Assembly (NCBI GenBank): GCA_034769895.1
Contig: CM068368.1
Coordinates: 337,985,076 to 338,049,075 of the forward strand
Direction: 5' to 3'
Origin: Magicicada septendecula
Lineage: Eukaryota > Arthropoda > Insecta > Hemiptera > Cicadidae
Length of the DNA: 64,000 bases
Below, in pieces: positions 46,621-59,478 of the stretch (positions are counted from its first letter, which is position 1; every line of letters starts with the position of its first letter). The position numbers and the translations under genes were made by a program. The notes beneath the pieces were generated by a model. The model was not told the DNA's origin and ran no database searches. It worked only from the letters and a program-made list of their open reading frames with translations.

Positions 46621-49600
46621 CGTCTTGTATTAAGGCTGTATTAAAGTTAACATTGTGTATCCATGTTAACAATGATTCATTTTACAAGTGTTCAGAATTG
46701 TGATGAAGATGTGAAAATATTTTACCTTTTATTAGACATTCATGCACATAACACACTAGAATCCTATGAGTTTTTCTTCACTTGTTTGTGCCTGTAAACA
46801 AATGAAGAGAGGTTTATTTTAATCTATTCATGTAGAACTGTTAGGTACTTATCAGAGGTATTTTTCAGCTTTCACATTAAACAGAAAAACTAAAATGTAA
46901 TTTTTATAAAAACAGTTTTTCTGAAGTTCAGTTATTTATTATTTTATTTTATTTTACAGTTAGTTTAGTGTAACCACAAATGATAAACATGCAAATCACA
47001 GTTTTTAGTCAGTAAAAAAGTCTGTGTATGTGTGTGTGTGTTAATGCCAATATAATTTACCCTTTTCATTACTGCATACCCTTCTTGTGTTGCATCTTAG
47101 AAAGACATGTAAGAAAAAACAAATCACCTTGTGGTTCTTAATTTATAGATTTAGTTTTATTTTCATGATACTTGGGATTCTTGGATGTAAGCTTTTGTTT
47201 TTTCATTGTTAATGACAGCACACTGTTTCAGTTTAACTACATCATTTTACTCATACTTTTTCCTTGGAATGTCTTTGTTTTAACATCTAGAAATATTAAA
47301 GTCAGTACTGTTTAAAATTTGGTAATATATGTTCATGTATTTGCAGATTAAAAAAAAATAATTTACTTTTGTACTGTAGTGTCATATTCATCTCTTTTTA
47401 TAGATTATTATCTTTGTTAAAAGTACTGCCATATATACTGTAGTAAATCAAAAATATTATTATAACTCATAAGTTGCAAGTGGTTATAACATACAAACAT
47501 CTTGTTTTGTAAAGTATTAATTAAAAATAAAAATATTTGTTCTTCATTGTACTTATGTATCAAGTATATTTGTATATATTCAGCACATTGAAAACTGTTG
47601 TAAGTGTAAATACAGGAGGCTGTAAAAAAGCATTTATTTATTTATTAATTTTTTTTTTGAAAAGTATTTGTGAAACAGATCTAAAGAAAACATTTGCTGT
47701 TGCCGTAGAGACAGGTCATCATGTATTGTAATAATAAAAATTAGTTCATATTTACCATTGTCATTGTTATTACTATTATTGTTGTTAATTTCTTCATAAA
47801 TGTTTATGATTTCAGTTAGCTGAATGAAAGAGAATTTTTAGTAAGTCATAATGCTCAATAAATCAACTAATAATAAAAATGAATTACTGTGTGTCATGTC
47901 ACAGTAATACGTGTATATAGTTACAAAACTAAAGTAATAACCAGTTAAACTAGATTTTGTCAGTGGGTGAAAATTTATTATGTCTTTGGTTAGGAATCGC
48001 TGTGACATAACTAAAATTACATATTTAGGAAAAGTAATTAGTATTTCAGGAAATTGTTTTTATTTTCAAGCTGCTAATTCTCTATTTTTGTGTGTAATAA
48101 AAGTTTATTTAAAAATCATTTATGTTATGTGCACATGCTATACACTTTTTTTAATTTTGTTATTAATTTTTTAAATGTGGAAAGTTGAAAAACTCGTTAA
48201 GGAAATAACACGTAAATTAAAATTTTTTGTTAATGTAGAAACTGAAACACGTGGTATTTAATTATCTAATTAATGCAGTTAAAATTATTTGATCAAAAGG
48301 ATTGTTGAGAGAAATTATTGCTGAATAATAAAAGACCTTTTTGTAAACAGTAAAAAAAATGTATTCTTTTAAGGTGTCTAAGAGTTTCTGTTAATATTAG
48401 ACCTATCTATTGTGTATATTAATTTGATTATTTATTTACTGTCTTAATTTTGTAACTGTCACTGGTTTGTCTAATTAACATTTGTTATGTATATTAACAT
48501 GTACATAGAAGGCTTCTAAATGGATGAAGACAGGCTTGAAGTAGGTAGTGGAGTTGTACTTGCCATCAGCATTGTCTTTTGGTTGAGTTGAATGTAGTTG
48601 AAATAAAATCCCAGTAAAATAAAAGGTATCCAACAATCCTACAGAAGTTCTGTTTGTTTATTGGTAGTCATTTCTCTCTTCTTATCAACCCTGAGGTATG
48701 TGGACTTGAAATTTCTTCCTTTCCAAAAACATTCTCTTCATCACCACATACCTTCTTTCTTCTTTTACCCCATCCGTGTACTCCTGGCTGGGTCTTTCTC
48801 ACTACATCCCCTCATCAGGGTGGTGAACCAGTTTGAATGGCATAGTCTGTGACCAACATCATACTGCTTCTCTTTTCACAATGATTCCAGTCAGCATCCT
48901 ATTTCCACCCACTCTCTAATGTACCCTCTATAAGCATTGTAATTAATAATGCTTAAAAAGTATACCTAGATAAAGGACAGAGTAAAGATTTAATATAACT
49001 TTATATTGTGTTGTGTCCCAATTAATATTGAGAAGTAACATTAGGAGAAGAACAAAAAATATGTTATTTAAAAGTTTGAACAAGTTAAATGGCAAGAAAT
49101 GCGATTTGAAGTGCATATTTTTTTAATTAAATTTTGTCCTCCATATTGACCATTTGTAAACTACATGTAACAAAAATCCATTTGGATTGTAATATTTTAT
49201 ATAATTTTAAAATTTATGAACTGTTCTATTCAAAATATTACACTTTCATAATAAGATAAGAAATATAAGAATAAAAAGATGTATGTTAGTTAGTTAGGTA
49301 AGCGGATGCATGTATTCTCTCTCTAAATTTTAGTGCAACAACAAAGTGATTGAATTTCATGAGTTTATCAGGAAAATAAGTATTTCATAAGCAGTTTTTT
49401 TGAGTTCTCTTTCTTCCTTTCTTGTTACCTCCATTCGTCTTGTTTTTCTTACCCTTTAATAAAAATGTTTAATTGCTGAATATATTTATGACACATGTTA
49501 CTAAGAAAATAATATTTATTCAGTAATTATAATGAGACATGAAGCCTTGTAAATGAAGTGATTTTGGGAGAATTCAGACAAGTGTTTTTTTTTTCTTAGT

Positions 49601-51365
49601 CAAATATAGCTAGAATTTTGGTTTTTAATGAGGGTACAATATTGGACAGAACACCCAAATTCGTTCCAAATTATGATAAGTGCATTGCTATAATAAAGAT
49701 TCTTGTAGAGTTTTCATTATATATTTCATATTACTTGCATATGTAATTGTATAAGTATATAAAATGTATGTATACAGTACAGCCTGAAGAGCTTGCTAAT
49801 GTATGCTGCTTGTTGTGTTGTGGTCAGTATTGGCAGTACAGTATTTCTTGAAACAAAAAGCTTTTGATTATTGTGTAAATAATAATATTATTATGTATTG
49901 TGTTGGAGGCAGTAGGAACATTAACATATGCTAGCATTTCGCACTATTGGAGTTAATAAGCAGTGTTAATGCTATGCAAAACTAACATCATGTAATAACT
50001 GAATTTTGGAAAGTTAGAAATTTGTATATTATCGAGTGTCAAAGTATGCAATAAGTGTATTGTAAGATATAAGTGAGGCTAGAGTGTAAGATATGTGTGA
50101 ACTTCCAATATATAGGCTATAGCCAGCTAAGGCATTTTAAAGTTTCCATTGAATAACCATTGTACAGAATGTTTTTGAGGCCATAAACTTCGTTATTTGT
50201 GTTTTTTATATCAGAATTGTTTCAGATAAATGTTCAAAAATCTTATTATTATTTACTGTTTCAAATACTTTTTAATTAACAAGCCAAACTAATTGTTGTG
50301 TTTCATTAAGGAAACTTATATTACAGTATTTTCATTATGGAAATAATACAAGAAAATAATTGTAGTAAATTTATAATAAAAGGTATGAGAACAGACTTCC
50401 TAAAGCAAAAAGGCTCCATCTGCATTAACCTTAGTTACAAAAACAAAAATAAAAAATTGAATTTTAAATCTCTAGCAAAAATATTTTATGATATGATTAA
50501 ACTAATATTTGGTTGCAAGTTATGTTTGTGAAAAGTGTAGTAAATGGATTTTATAAACCCAGTTACTAGCAGTACACATAACTTACACTAGTGCATCAGT
50601 CATATGCATAATGCTGTGCATAAAAGAATTAATTACATCTCCAACAAATCAAACAGTCTGTCACTTGCATATTTTCTTGCATGCTGTTACAATTTGTCTA
50701 CACATCTTTTTGTTAGAACGTGCTCTAGAGAAAAATAATAATAAAATAAATATGAGTTAATAGCTGAGTTCATTGATTGAGAGCTGCAACATTGTCTGTG
50801 GTTTTGTTTTGGAAAGATTTACTCAGTACCATGCTGTGCATACGGATTATTTACAATAAAGTTTGCAGAAAAAAAATAGTTTTTCAATAAGCAACGTCTG
50901 TAAAATTTTAGTATCCACCAGGTTATTTTCCTTCATTGAAATATTAAGGGATAGTGTCTGTGAAGAAAATGCCTTTATGTTTTGAAATTGTAATAACAAG
51001 CAACACATTGAAGTTCATACTGTAGTCAAAATTTAATTTTTTTTTAAGATGAAATGAACGATTTGGCAACCCAAATTAATTTCTGTATTAATATACTGAC
51101 CAGAATTAAGAATTGACAGAATATTATTTATGCCAATGTGCATGTAAATGTGTAATCATAACAGAAATATTAAGTACTTTGTCCTTGGGTAGCAAGTTCC
51201 TCATGGGAATACATGTTTGAAGTTTATGAAAATTTTATTTAAAATAATTCATTTTGAATGCCATATTTAATGATAGGAACATTCATTTTGAAAATTTCAC
51301 TAATTCTCATTTTACACACTGTTAACTGCTGTATTTTAAATAAACTGTGAAAAACTTACTTGCAA
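46621..51365. other. 4.7 kb without a recognised gene
   Basis: A+T-rich. Short frames only. A less A+T-rich patch at about 48640-48940 has pyrimidine-rich segments and may be an old repeat. A TGTAAATA lies at 49874 and a TGTACATA at 48500. Confidence 0.4.
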
Positions 51366-51369
51366 TCTT

Positions 51370-52330
51370 CTCTGTCATCGGTTCATCAATGCTGTCTTCG
51401 TCATTATTGTCGCTGTCAGAACTAGCATCTGAATTTTCGTTCATCTTCTGAGGCACCGAGCACATTTGAAATACCACATTTTCAGAAGCTTTTCGAAACC
51501 AACTCTGGTGAAATCAGTGCCCATGAAGTTTTGATTACCCCACACTCTTGCTGTCCAGTCGACAATAAGAGAGTTGTCCATCCAGCCCTTTTCGTTCATT
51601 CTTACAACTATTCAGTGATGTAATGTTTAGAATAGTTTTGTGTTTTAATATCACGTAAGGCAGTAATTTATTGCCATCCGCTGTGATGCATAACGTTACA
51701 ATACATCTTTGTTTCTCATAGCCACTTGTTCTTATAACCACGCTTTTTTAACCTTTCTTGTTGACTGTTGTAGCCTGAGGGATTTAAAGTACATAGTGTC
51801 TGATCCGTGTTTTCTACTGGAGACAGTGGGTAAAAATGTTGCCGCCGCATTTTTATGGTGTGCCTGTGAAACTGCAACACTTTATATTCATATGCGTCAT
51901 GAAGGCATTAAGAAATTGTTGTTCATCTTTTGACAGATAATGAATTGCATGCAAAGCATTGTACTAACCACCCGTGACTTGCTTTAAAATTTTCAACTCC
52001 AACTTCAGATGAAATTTTCTTGGCTTCCAAAAAACACATCTCGGTTTGTATTGCAAAACCATACAGCTGTTTGTTGCAGATGTATAGACAGAGCTTTTCT
52101 TCCACATGAGGAAACTTTGCTTTCTGACTGTTCAGAAGCCCGATGGGAGCCTTTGCTTCCCAACAGTACAGTTTTCATTTTTTTGCCAATCACTAATACA
52201 ACTTTTGCTGACATAGTATTTATGACCCATTGCTCTATTTCAATTTACTTTGGCTTCTCTTATTATCTTGAGTTTCTCAGTAACTGTATGAAATATGCCG
52301 AGAAAACATGCTCTTTTGCAAATAAACTAT
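51370..52330 (-). pseudogene. second pogo/Tigger transposase relic
   Basis: On the - strand, a CENP-B-type HTH (EEKLCLYICNKQLYGFAIQT, then ISSEVGVENFKASHGWL) at 52105-51923 is followed at 51741-51535 by VIRTSGYEKQRCIVTLCITA, DGNKLLPYVILKHKT and NERKGLDGQL. An acidic tail (SDSDNNDEDSIDEP) lies near 51430-51385. The catalytic DET and the final Asp are lost in decayed parts. It is opposite in strand to the relic at 36120. Confidence 0.75.
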
Positions 52331-53596
52331 TATTATAAACTGGCTACTCTGCGTGGTAAACATCTAAATGTGATGGTATAAATTCTAATGCAAACATCCT
52401 GTACCTATACAGTAATGTCAATAACTTGACTGTATGTAAATAGCCAGAAACACGCGTAAACAAAGTTGTAATTGCTATGAGTCATATCCATTGTGACGAC
52501 TCCTTTCTCACCTTACACCAGATTGATTTATATTATTTATCTAAATAATAAAAATAATTAAATATTTATCTAAAATTTATTTAGGAACAACATAGGTCTA
52601 TATAAACTGTTTTCTTGCCAGAAATGGAGGATTACTTGCTATCATTTTGTAAATAAAAATGGTATTCTTTATTAGGCTTTCATAAAATTTGGTTTTATTT
52701 CTAATTTAGTTTCAAGAAAGTCTATAGCGAAAGAAAGATGCGTGTATTGGAAGAGAGAGGGAAGAGTTTTATCACCACATATAAGATTATCATGCTGGGC
52801 AGGCAGGTTAAATTTTTCAGTATAATGTGCACCCTATTTTTTCGGTTTGGTTTTGTTAGAAAAAGGTGCCCAGTATTTTTGAGGAAATACGATGTTTATT
52901 ATATATGTCTGAGTACTTACAAATTAACATGCATTATGTTTTTAAATTTTTAGTCAGTATAATCATTTATCATATTAGGATAAATCAAAGACCAAAATAG
53001 TTCAGATGTTTTTATGTTTGGTCCACTCACACCAACAAGCTGTCTTTTATAGAGTACAGGTTACCATGACACAAAAAGTGATATTATAAAAGTGTAGTAG
53101 TTGACTTTTTAATGCTTTAGAAACAAACAAAAAATAGGCCAAGGTGATGCAAAAACAAGTAAATTGTTGTCAAGCGAACAAAATAAGCTTTAAAAAAATG
53201 TATTAGATATATTTCTAAGTAGTAGACAAATTGCCACTAAAGTTTGAAAAAATTCTCCACCAGGTGGGTAAACACAGGTTGCATTACGTTTTTGTATGTC
53301 TTTATAGTGACTAGCATAATTGTTGCTTTGCATTATTAAAATAATCCGTCTATACTTGACGTGATCACCATCACCTGATGGTCATACAGGAGTAGGGATC
53401 TCTGATGTCATTTTCAGGACCAATTTATATACAGTTTGTGCGTATACATATAATTACTTCCTAACATTTGCTCTCTAAATTACACACACACATACATGCA
53501 ATATATATATACTTGACGCTTGTTCTACAGAAATTTTCTGTATCTTCATAGATATTGAAGATATTACATAAGAGACCTGTAGGCAACCCAACGAAT

Positions 53597-53600
<4 letters not shown>
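52331..53600. other. no gene recognised
   Basis: A+T-rich. TGTAAATA at 52435 and 52648. Confidence 0.4.

Positions 53601-53641
<41 letters not shown>
53601..53641. repeat. (TA)n microsatellite
   Basis: About 20 TA units. Confidence 0.95.
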
Positions 53642-53644
<3 letters not shown>

Positions 53645-54534
53645 CGATGTATGGGTGTCGCATAGAGTAAGTAGTTGAGATATATGTTATTGGAATGAAG
53701 TGGACTTATTAATGATGCTATTATTTTCTGACAATCTACTGTGCTTGTAATACAGTTTATAAAAATATTAATCTGTTTCTGTTGACCTTTACACAAACTA
53801 AAATTTAATTTTCTTACAATAAAATAAATTAATATTTAAAAAGTTCTTTTTGTCTTATTTAAACTACAAAGTCTTTACTGATGTAATAGAGTCTTTCTTT
53901 TAAATAAGTTTTTTTATAAGTGTGTGTAAATAATGTGAGTTTACTTTCCTTTAGTGTCAACTGCAGATCCTTCAGACAATAGGTTGTTCCTGTCTGGATG
54001 AATATATGGGTTAATTTTTTTGTCCGGTTTCAGGGGTGCTTTTGTGTGTGTAGATATTTCTTGTGGGCACGGTTATATACAATTGTCCAATACACACCGG
54101 GAACCAATGCTGTTACTGCTTCTGGTGTATTGAACTTACACTTCTCCATTACTCTTTGAAGTGTCTATATACCCTAAATGGAATATCTTGACCCTTGTGG
54201 ATTAGCACAATCATAATATTTACTGCAGTAAGTCAACAGGAATTTTCTAACTTGCCTTTGTCGGGATTGGCAGACCAAACGTCTAGACCAGGCAGTGTTC
54301 ACTCGCTATCGATTCCGAAGTGAGACTGATTAAATTCTTATTTTGTAACTGAATTTCTTGTATTCTTCGGTAACCCTTCCTTATGATTTTCTTACAGAGT
54401 ATAAATTTCCTGTGCAAGAAGGCTTCCGAACAAAACAATTCTTGTTCAAAACAATTTGAAATATTTTATGACCCATTTTATAGCATATACAACCTTTTTA
54501 CTTAAAAAATGTATACACTCAGTTATAAAATAGG
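53642..54534. other. no gene recognised
   Basis: A+T-rich spacer with no ORF motif. TGTAAATA at 53925. Confidence 0.4.
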
Positions 54535-54815
54535 TTAATTACCTTCTGTCGACGTTTCTTAAAATCCTTTTCGGGATTACTCGAGTTTCGACACCAGTGG
54601 TGTCATCATCAGATCCAATATGATTAAGGTTAAAACATTAATCGATGCATATTCATCTCGTCAAACATTAAAAAACAACACATACATTGTACACGTATTT
54701 GTAATTGTAACAACATACGTATTGTACCGACATTGTAATGTTTGACGAGATGAATATACATCGATTAATGTTTTAACCTTAATCATATTGGATCTGATGA
54801 TGACACCATTGGTGT
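54535..54815. mobile_element. solo PLE tail foldback
   Basis: About 80-90 bp arms (about 54590-54680 and 54728-54813) are inverted copies around a short centre. Both arms contain TTGGATCTGATGATGACACC in their own orientation. Only the - strand copy goes on to GAAA and the tail, so the + copy is truncated. No coding sequence. Confidence 0.7.
54572..54618 (-). ncRNA. hammerhead ribozyme motif (complete)
   Basis: On the - strand: GGAT (54616-54613), CTGATGA (54612-54606), extra T, GACACC-ACT-GGTGTC stem II, GAAA (54589-54586), CTCGAG, TA, ATCC (54577-54574). Stem I GGAT/ATCC is perfect, stem II has six pairs, stem III closes with C-G, and cleavage would follow GUA. This is one of the two best candidates in the window. 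Confidence 0.75.
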
Positions 54816-54964
54816 CTGTTGTTTGTTGAGATCTGCAGGCTACTTATTTGTGTACTGTCTTTATATGCTATCATATGCTTTATTCTCTGTTACATTCCAT
54901 ATGAATATGTAAATAATAATACTTTATATTTTGAAACAAGAATATATTTTATTGTTTTTTGTTT

Positions 54965-55012
54965 ACAATGTTTCAACAGTTTTATAATGTACTGTCTTCA
55001 TCAGACTTGCCT
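54965..55012 (-). ncRNA. possible hammerhead motif, separate PLE tail
   Basis: On the - strand: CTGATGA, A, GACAGT...ACTGTT, GAAA, CATTG, TA. Core and GAAA are intact and stem II pairs ACAGT/ACTGT. Here the extra base is A, not U. Stem I pairing is not convincing. Confidence 0.45.
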
Positions 55013-55142
55013 GCATTATATTTATATACAAATCCAGTGTGTTGGGAATATTTCATTTAGAGATAAAGTACTTTTGCATTTTTGCTGTATTTTTAGAATC
55101 ATTTATATATAAAAAGTGAGGACTTCATATAATGTAAATGTA

Positions 55143-56456
55143 CAGGGTCCGCCAGTGAAGCGGGAAAATTAAAAGTACCCAATTTTTTCATGAAACATTA
55201 TCAGAATTTTTTTTACAGATTTGAGTTGAGTAAAGTATGCCATTATTTTACTTTTTAAAAATAACGCCGCTCAAGTGAGAGCCATTTCTGTGTAAACATT
55301 CTTCTAATCTTGACCGAAAATTTTCCATCACTTGAGGTCAGGTTGAATCCGTGCAATTTCTTGTCTGATATTCGTTTTTAATTCCGGTGTGGTGTGTGGT
55401 CTATCAATGTACACCCTGCTCTTCAGAAATCCCCAAAGAAAAAAGTCGCATGCGGACAAATCTGGTGATCTTACAGGCCACGAGATGTCGCCATATCTGC
55501 ATATGAGTCCGTCCGGGAAGAGTTCTCTTAAAGCAGCCATGGACACACGAGCAGTATGAGTTGTGGCCCCATCCTGCTAGAAAAAATTAATTTCCGGAAA
55601 CTTAGGGAGCTGTTGCATCAAAAATGTTCTGACCATGTGTGTGTAGCGGTCTGCATTGACAGTTGTGGTGTTTCCTCTATCGTCTTGGAAAAAATATGGC
55701 CCAATAATGCCAGATGATGAAACTGCACACCACACCGTAACTTTCGTACCATGTAATGGCTTTTCATGCAACTCACCTGGGTTTTTATCATTCCAATATC
55801 AACTATTTTGTTTGTTTACATATCCATTCAAATGAAAATGTGCTTCATCTGACATAAACATGCGGTGAATAAAGTTTTCATCATCATTTACACATCGCAA
55901 TATTTCTTCGCTGAAAATCCTGCGAGCTAGCATATCACCATCTTTCAACTCCTGGATTACTTGAATTTTGTAAGGATGAAAAGATAAGACTTTATGCAAA
56001 ATTCGTCATAACGATGTGTCACTAATGTTTAGTGCGGATGCATGTTTCATTGCAGAACATTGTTGGACTACGCATCAATGCTACTCGAACTCTTTCAATG
56101 TTTTCCTCTGTTCTTACAGGCCTTGTTGCTCCTCTATGCTTTAAGTTTAATGTGGAACCAGTTTCTTCAAACTTTTTCACCCATGACATAATTGCATGAG
56201 CAGGCAGCACTCTTCCTTGTCGTGGAATATTGAAATGATTACGAAACAATCGTACAGAAGTCACACAGTCACCATTCTTATAAAACGATTTTACGCAGAA
56301 AGCACGCTGTGCACCGGACCACTGCTCCATGTTTTAAAACATATAATAACAAATGGCATTAAATGTAAAACAACAATCGAAAACCTCCACGCCCTCTCGT
56401 GAGCAGAAAATGAACTATTGGACTTTCAAAATTTTCCGCTTCACTGGCAGACCCTG
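55143..56456 (-). mobile_element. TIR DNA transposon, Tc1/mariner superfamily
   Basis: Ends CAGGGTCCGCCAGTGAAGCG and (inverted) CAGGGTCTGCCAGTGAAGCG differ by one base and are each flanked by TA. 1314 bp, one transposase. Confidence 0.9.
55249..56330 (-). pseudogene. Tc1/mariner-type DDE/D transposase, nearly full length
   Basis: From 56330: MEQWSGAQRAFCVKSFYKNG (HTH entry), GRVLPAHAIMSWVKKFEETG, then SDTSL, ILHKVLSFHPYKIQVIQEL, the first catalytic region MSDEAHFHLNGYVNKQ, then KVTVWCAVSSSGIIGPYFFQ, the second region QDGATTHTARVSM, and the third, RSPDLSACDFFLWGFLKSRV. The reading extends after a one-base shift near 55330 to VMENFRSRLEECLHRNGSHL and stops near 55249. The breaks are few: a shift near 56030, TGA after NKQNS, TAG before QDGAT, and the shift near 55330. 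Both stops fit C-to-T changes (CGA, CAG). Catalytic acids are all visible. Confidence 0.85.
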
Positions 56457-57383
56457 TATTAAAGATTTTGTACATTGCGTTTTTGTGACTATTTTGTATG
56501 AACTTATTGATAATTACTAGAAATGTGAAATATAAATGCTTCCTAGTAAAACAACAAAAGAGATTCTCTGCACATATTCTGTGTTTTTTTTTCTATGTGA
56601 AGTAAATGTGTGCCCACTATTGTACAGATTTGTACAATATGGTACATTTCAGAAAAAATCACTTTGCAGAAGATAATCTTCTTTCTGAAACTAAAATTTT
56701 GAGAGGTCAGATTGTGAACACTAAATGTGTGTGTGAGTGTGTGTGTGAAATATGCTGAAAAGTATTGTATATTTGTGTTCATTTCATATTGGGAACGTTG
56801 TGTGTATTTGTAGGAACCAGTAGATTATACAACATCGAGATTCTTTGTAATTAGCTCAACAGTATTCTTTTTTTTTATTTTTGTAAATGGAACGTGAAGT
56901 CAAAGATATAGCATGTAAATCTATGTTTTAATTAAAAAAATTTATGAAAAACAGGATTTGTGTAAAGTAACTCAAAATTTATGAAATCTCTATGTTAGCT
57001 CTTCTGTGATTTTTGTGTGAGGTTACAGATATATAAAAGATAATTTTTGTGGTATGTTTATTTTAAATGTACTTAATGTATTTTTAAATTATATAGATTA
57101 CATAAAGATGAATTGTAAATTGATAGTAATGTTTTAATGTTCCAGTAAATATGTATTAATTAGCATTCCAACAAATGAATATAAAATTTTCTTATTTTTA
57201 CATTTGTTGTACAGTCAGTTTCACTTTCACAAGTTGATAATGAGAATACAATTTTTTTTGAATAATATCACCTGAAAAGTGATACACTTTTATAACAAAA
57301 ATGAATGGCTAATGCGAATATTTATATGTTACTATAGATATTTTTGGTAACCACGTACACACAGGATTAATTTAATTTTATTT
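56457..57383. other. no gene recognised
   Basis: A+T-rich. A short GT-rich run lies at 56725-56750. Confidence 0.4.
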
Positions 57384-57421
57384 ACCTTGTATCCGTCAGT
57401 GACTTCGTTTTTGCGTTATTC

Positions 57422-57462
57422 ATATAGACGCGTTTCGTGACATGTGTCACATCATCAGTATC
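57422..57462 (-). ncRNA. hammerhead ribozyme motif, PLE left arm
   Basis: On the - strand: CTGATGA, extra T, GTGAC-ACAT-GTCAC stem II, GAAA, CGCG, TC. Stem I has about three pairs (ATA/TAT). Confidence 0.65.
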
Positions 57463-57623
57463 CTTCGTCAAGCGTTAAAATTCACTTAAAAACATTTGCA
57501 CATATTTACTACATTAAGTCACAATAACAGCACACACATAATACGATATAACTTCTGCGCCATTGGACCGGTCCAACCGCGCGTGTAGTTGACGAGCCAC
57601 TAATTTAACTAAGTCAATCCTTA

Positions 57624-58880
57624 TCACCAGTCATCGCCGTCATGCGTGATTATATTTAGGGCTATATCATATAGTGAGTTAGATTGAAACTTTAATTGTT
57701 CATTTAATATACTGTCACTGTTGATATTCTTATCTTTAAATGCTTTATAAATCTCAAATTCCTCGAGAGCGTCCATTAACCTACCCTTACCGCATACATG
57801 GATTGCTTTGAAATTAGTACTGAAATCTGTGTAATTATGGTTATGCATCATTAGATGGCGCGCATAATTAGATTTGGTCTTATCTAAATCATTCCTTGGT
57901 AGATGTTCTTTGTATCTTTTCAAAAAAGACCTGCCAGTTTGACCCAGATAGAAACAATCACAATCATCACATGACATCCTGTAAACACCTGTTTTCTCTT
58001 CTAACGGAAATGGTTGTTTTATGGGTAACAAATTAGAAATATTATTATTTGTTTTAAATGCGACTTTTATATTAAATTTAGAAAACACGTTGGATATAAT
58101 GCTGGGCAAAAGGCTACCGTACACTGTCGTTATATACTTTTTATTTTTATTTTTGTTAACTTTATTATCATCGACGGTATTATGGTGGGATCTAGTTTTA
58201 TATAGGTGTTGCTTAAGAAGTCTATCTATCATCGAACTCTTGTACCCATTCGCTATTGCTATGTGCCTTATTATATCCAATTCGTCCTGAAAGTCCTTTT
58301 GGTTAAGTGGAATCGTTACCAACCTATGAACAAAACTGTTGTATGCCGCCATTTTCTGACTATATGGGTGGTGAGAATCGGCGTGTATTGTAATATCTGT
58401 GGTGGTGGGTTTCCTATATATTTTATATTGGAATTTATTACGATACTTGGTAACAGTTAGATCCAAAAAATTGAGTTTATTGTCAGTCTCTGTTTCGAGG
58501 GTAAATTGTATGTTCCTGCTAAGGCTATTCAAATAATGTTTTAATTTCTCTATCTGTCATAGTGTGCCATTAAAAACTATAAAGGTGTCATCTACATATC
58601 GTGCGTAGAATTTAATATTATTATAAAATTTGTTATTCTCTGAGAACATGTAAATATTTTCGAAATGATGCAAGTATAAATCTGCCAGCAGTCCTGAAAG
58701 TGGCGAACCCATTGCGAGACCAAACTCTTGTAAGTAAAAATTATTATTAAACCTGAAGTAATTCTGCTTCAACAGGACATTCAACAATAAAATTAACTCA
58801 TCTATTTGTTTGTAATTCAGCTTCTCACCTTTAATGAGAAGATCTTTTACGATTGAAATTGTGTCATGAACCGGCACGTT
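57624..58880 (-). pseudogene. PLE reverse transcriptase/GIY-YIG, 5'-truncated, one stop
   Basis: Two frames are in phase across a single TGA at 58557. RT: YKQIDELILLLNVLLKQNYF, GLAMGSPLSGLLADLYLHHF, YARYVDDTFIVFNGTL, stop, then QIEKLKHYLNSLSRN, NKLNFLDLTVTKY, IYRKPTTTDITIHA, KMAAYNSFVHRL. EN: GVYRMSCDDCDCFYLGQTGR and FLKRYKEHLPRNDLDKTKSN. The TGA stands where a related copy (15260-15724) has Arg, so CGA to TGA is likely. The RT fingers and N-terminus are missing. The leader residues coded beyond 58880 come from the inverted arm. Confidence 0.85.
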
Positions 58881-59237
58881 AGGATGTCGTGTGATGATTG
58901 TGATTGTTTCTATCTGGGTCAAACTGGCAGGTCTTTTTTGAAAACATACAAAGAACATCTACCAAGGAATGATTTAGACAAGACCAAATCTAATTATGCG
59001 CGCCATCTAATGATGCATAACCATAATTACACAGATTTCAGTACTAATTTCAAAGCAATCCATGTATGCGGTAAGGGTAGGTTAATGGATGCTCTCGAGG
59101 AATTTGAGATTTATAAAGCATTTAAAGATAAGAATATCAACAGTGACAGTATATTAAATGAACAATTAAAGTTTCAATCTAACTCACTATATGATATAGC
59201 CCTAAATATAATCACGCATGACGGCGATGACTGGTGA
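58866..59237 (+). pseudogene. inverted copy of PLE endonuclease C-terminus
   Basis: From 58880 it encodes MSCDDCDCFYLGQTGRSFLK and on to the stop at 59237, matching the left arm nearly residue for residue (KTYKEH here, KRYKEH there). It has no RT and no start of its own. Confidence 0.85.
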
Positions 59238-59398
59238 TAAGGATTGACTTAGTTAAATTAGTGGCTCGTCAACTACACGCGCGGTTGGACCGGTCCAACA
59301 GAGCCGAAGTTATATCATATTGTGTGTGTGCTGTTATTGTGACTTAATGTAGTAAATATGTGCAAATGTTTTTAAGTGAATTTTAACGTTTGACGAAG

Positions 59399-59440
59399 GA
59401 TACTGATGATGTGACACATGTCACGAAACGCGTCTGTATG
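59399..59440 (+). ncRNA. hammerhead ribozyme motif, PLE right arm
   Basis: Inverted partner: CTGATGA (59403-59409), extra T, GTGAC-ACAT-GTCAC, GAAA (59425-59428), CGCGTC. Core identical to the left arm; flanking stem I bases differ slightly. Confidence 0.65.
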
Positions 59441-59478
59441 AATAACGCAAGTCACTGACGGATACAAGGTAATTAAAT

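Larger units (their letters stand above)
57384..59478 (-). mobile_element. PLE with 0.6-kb inverted copy of its 3' end
   Basis: Arms 57384-57980 and 58880-59478 are near-identical inverted copies of the GIY-YIG-plus-tail region. The unique centre holds the RT. The - strand reads centre to left arm as one PLE protein; the right arm is the inverted tail attached at its 5' truncation point (58880). Confidence 0.9.
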
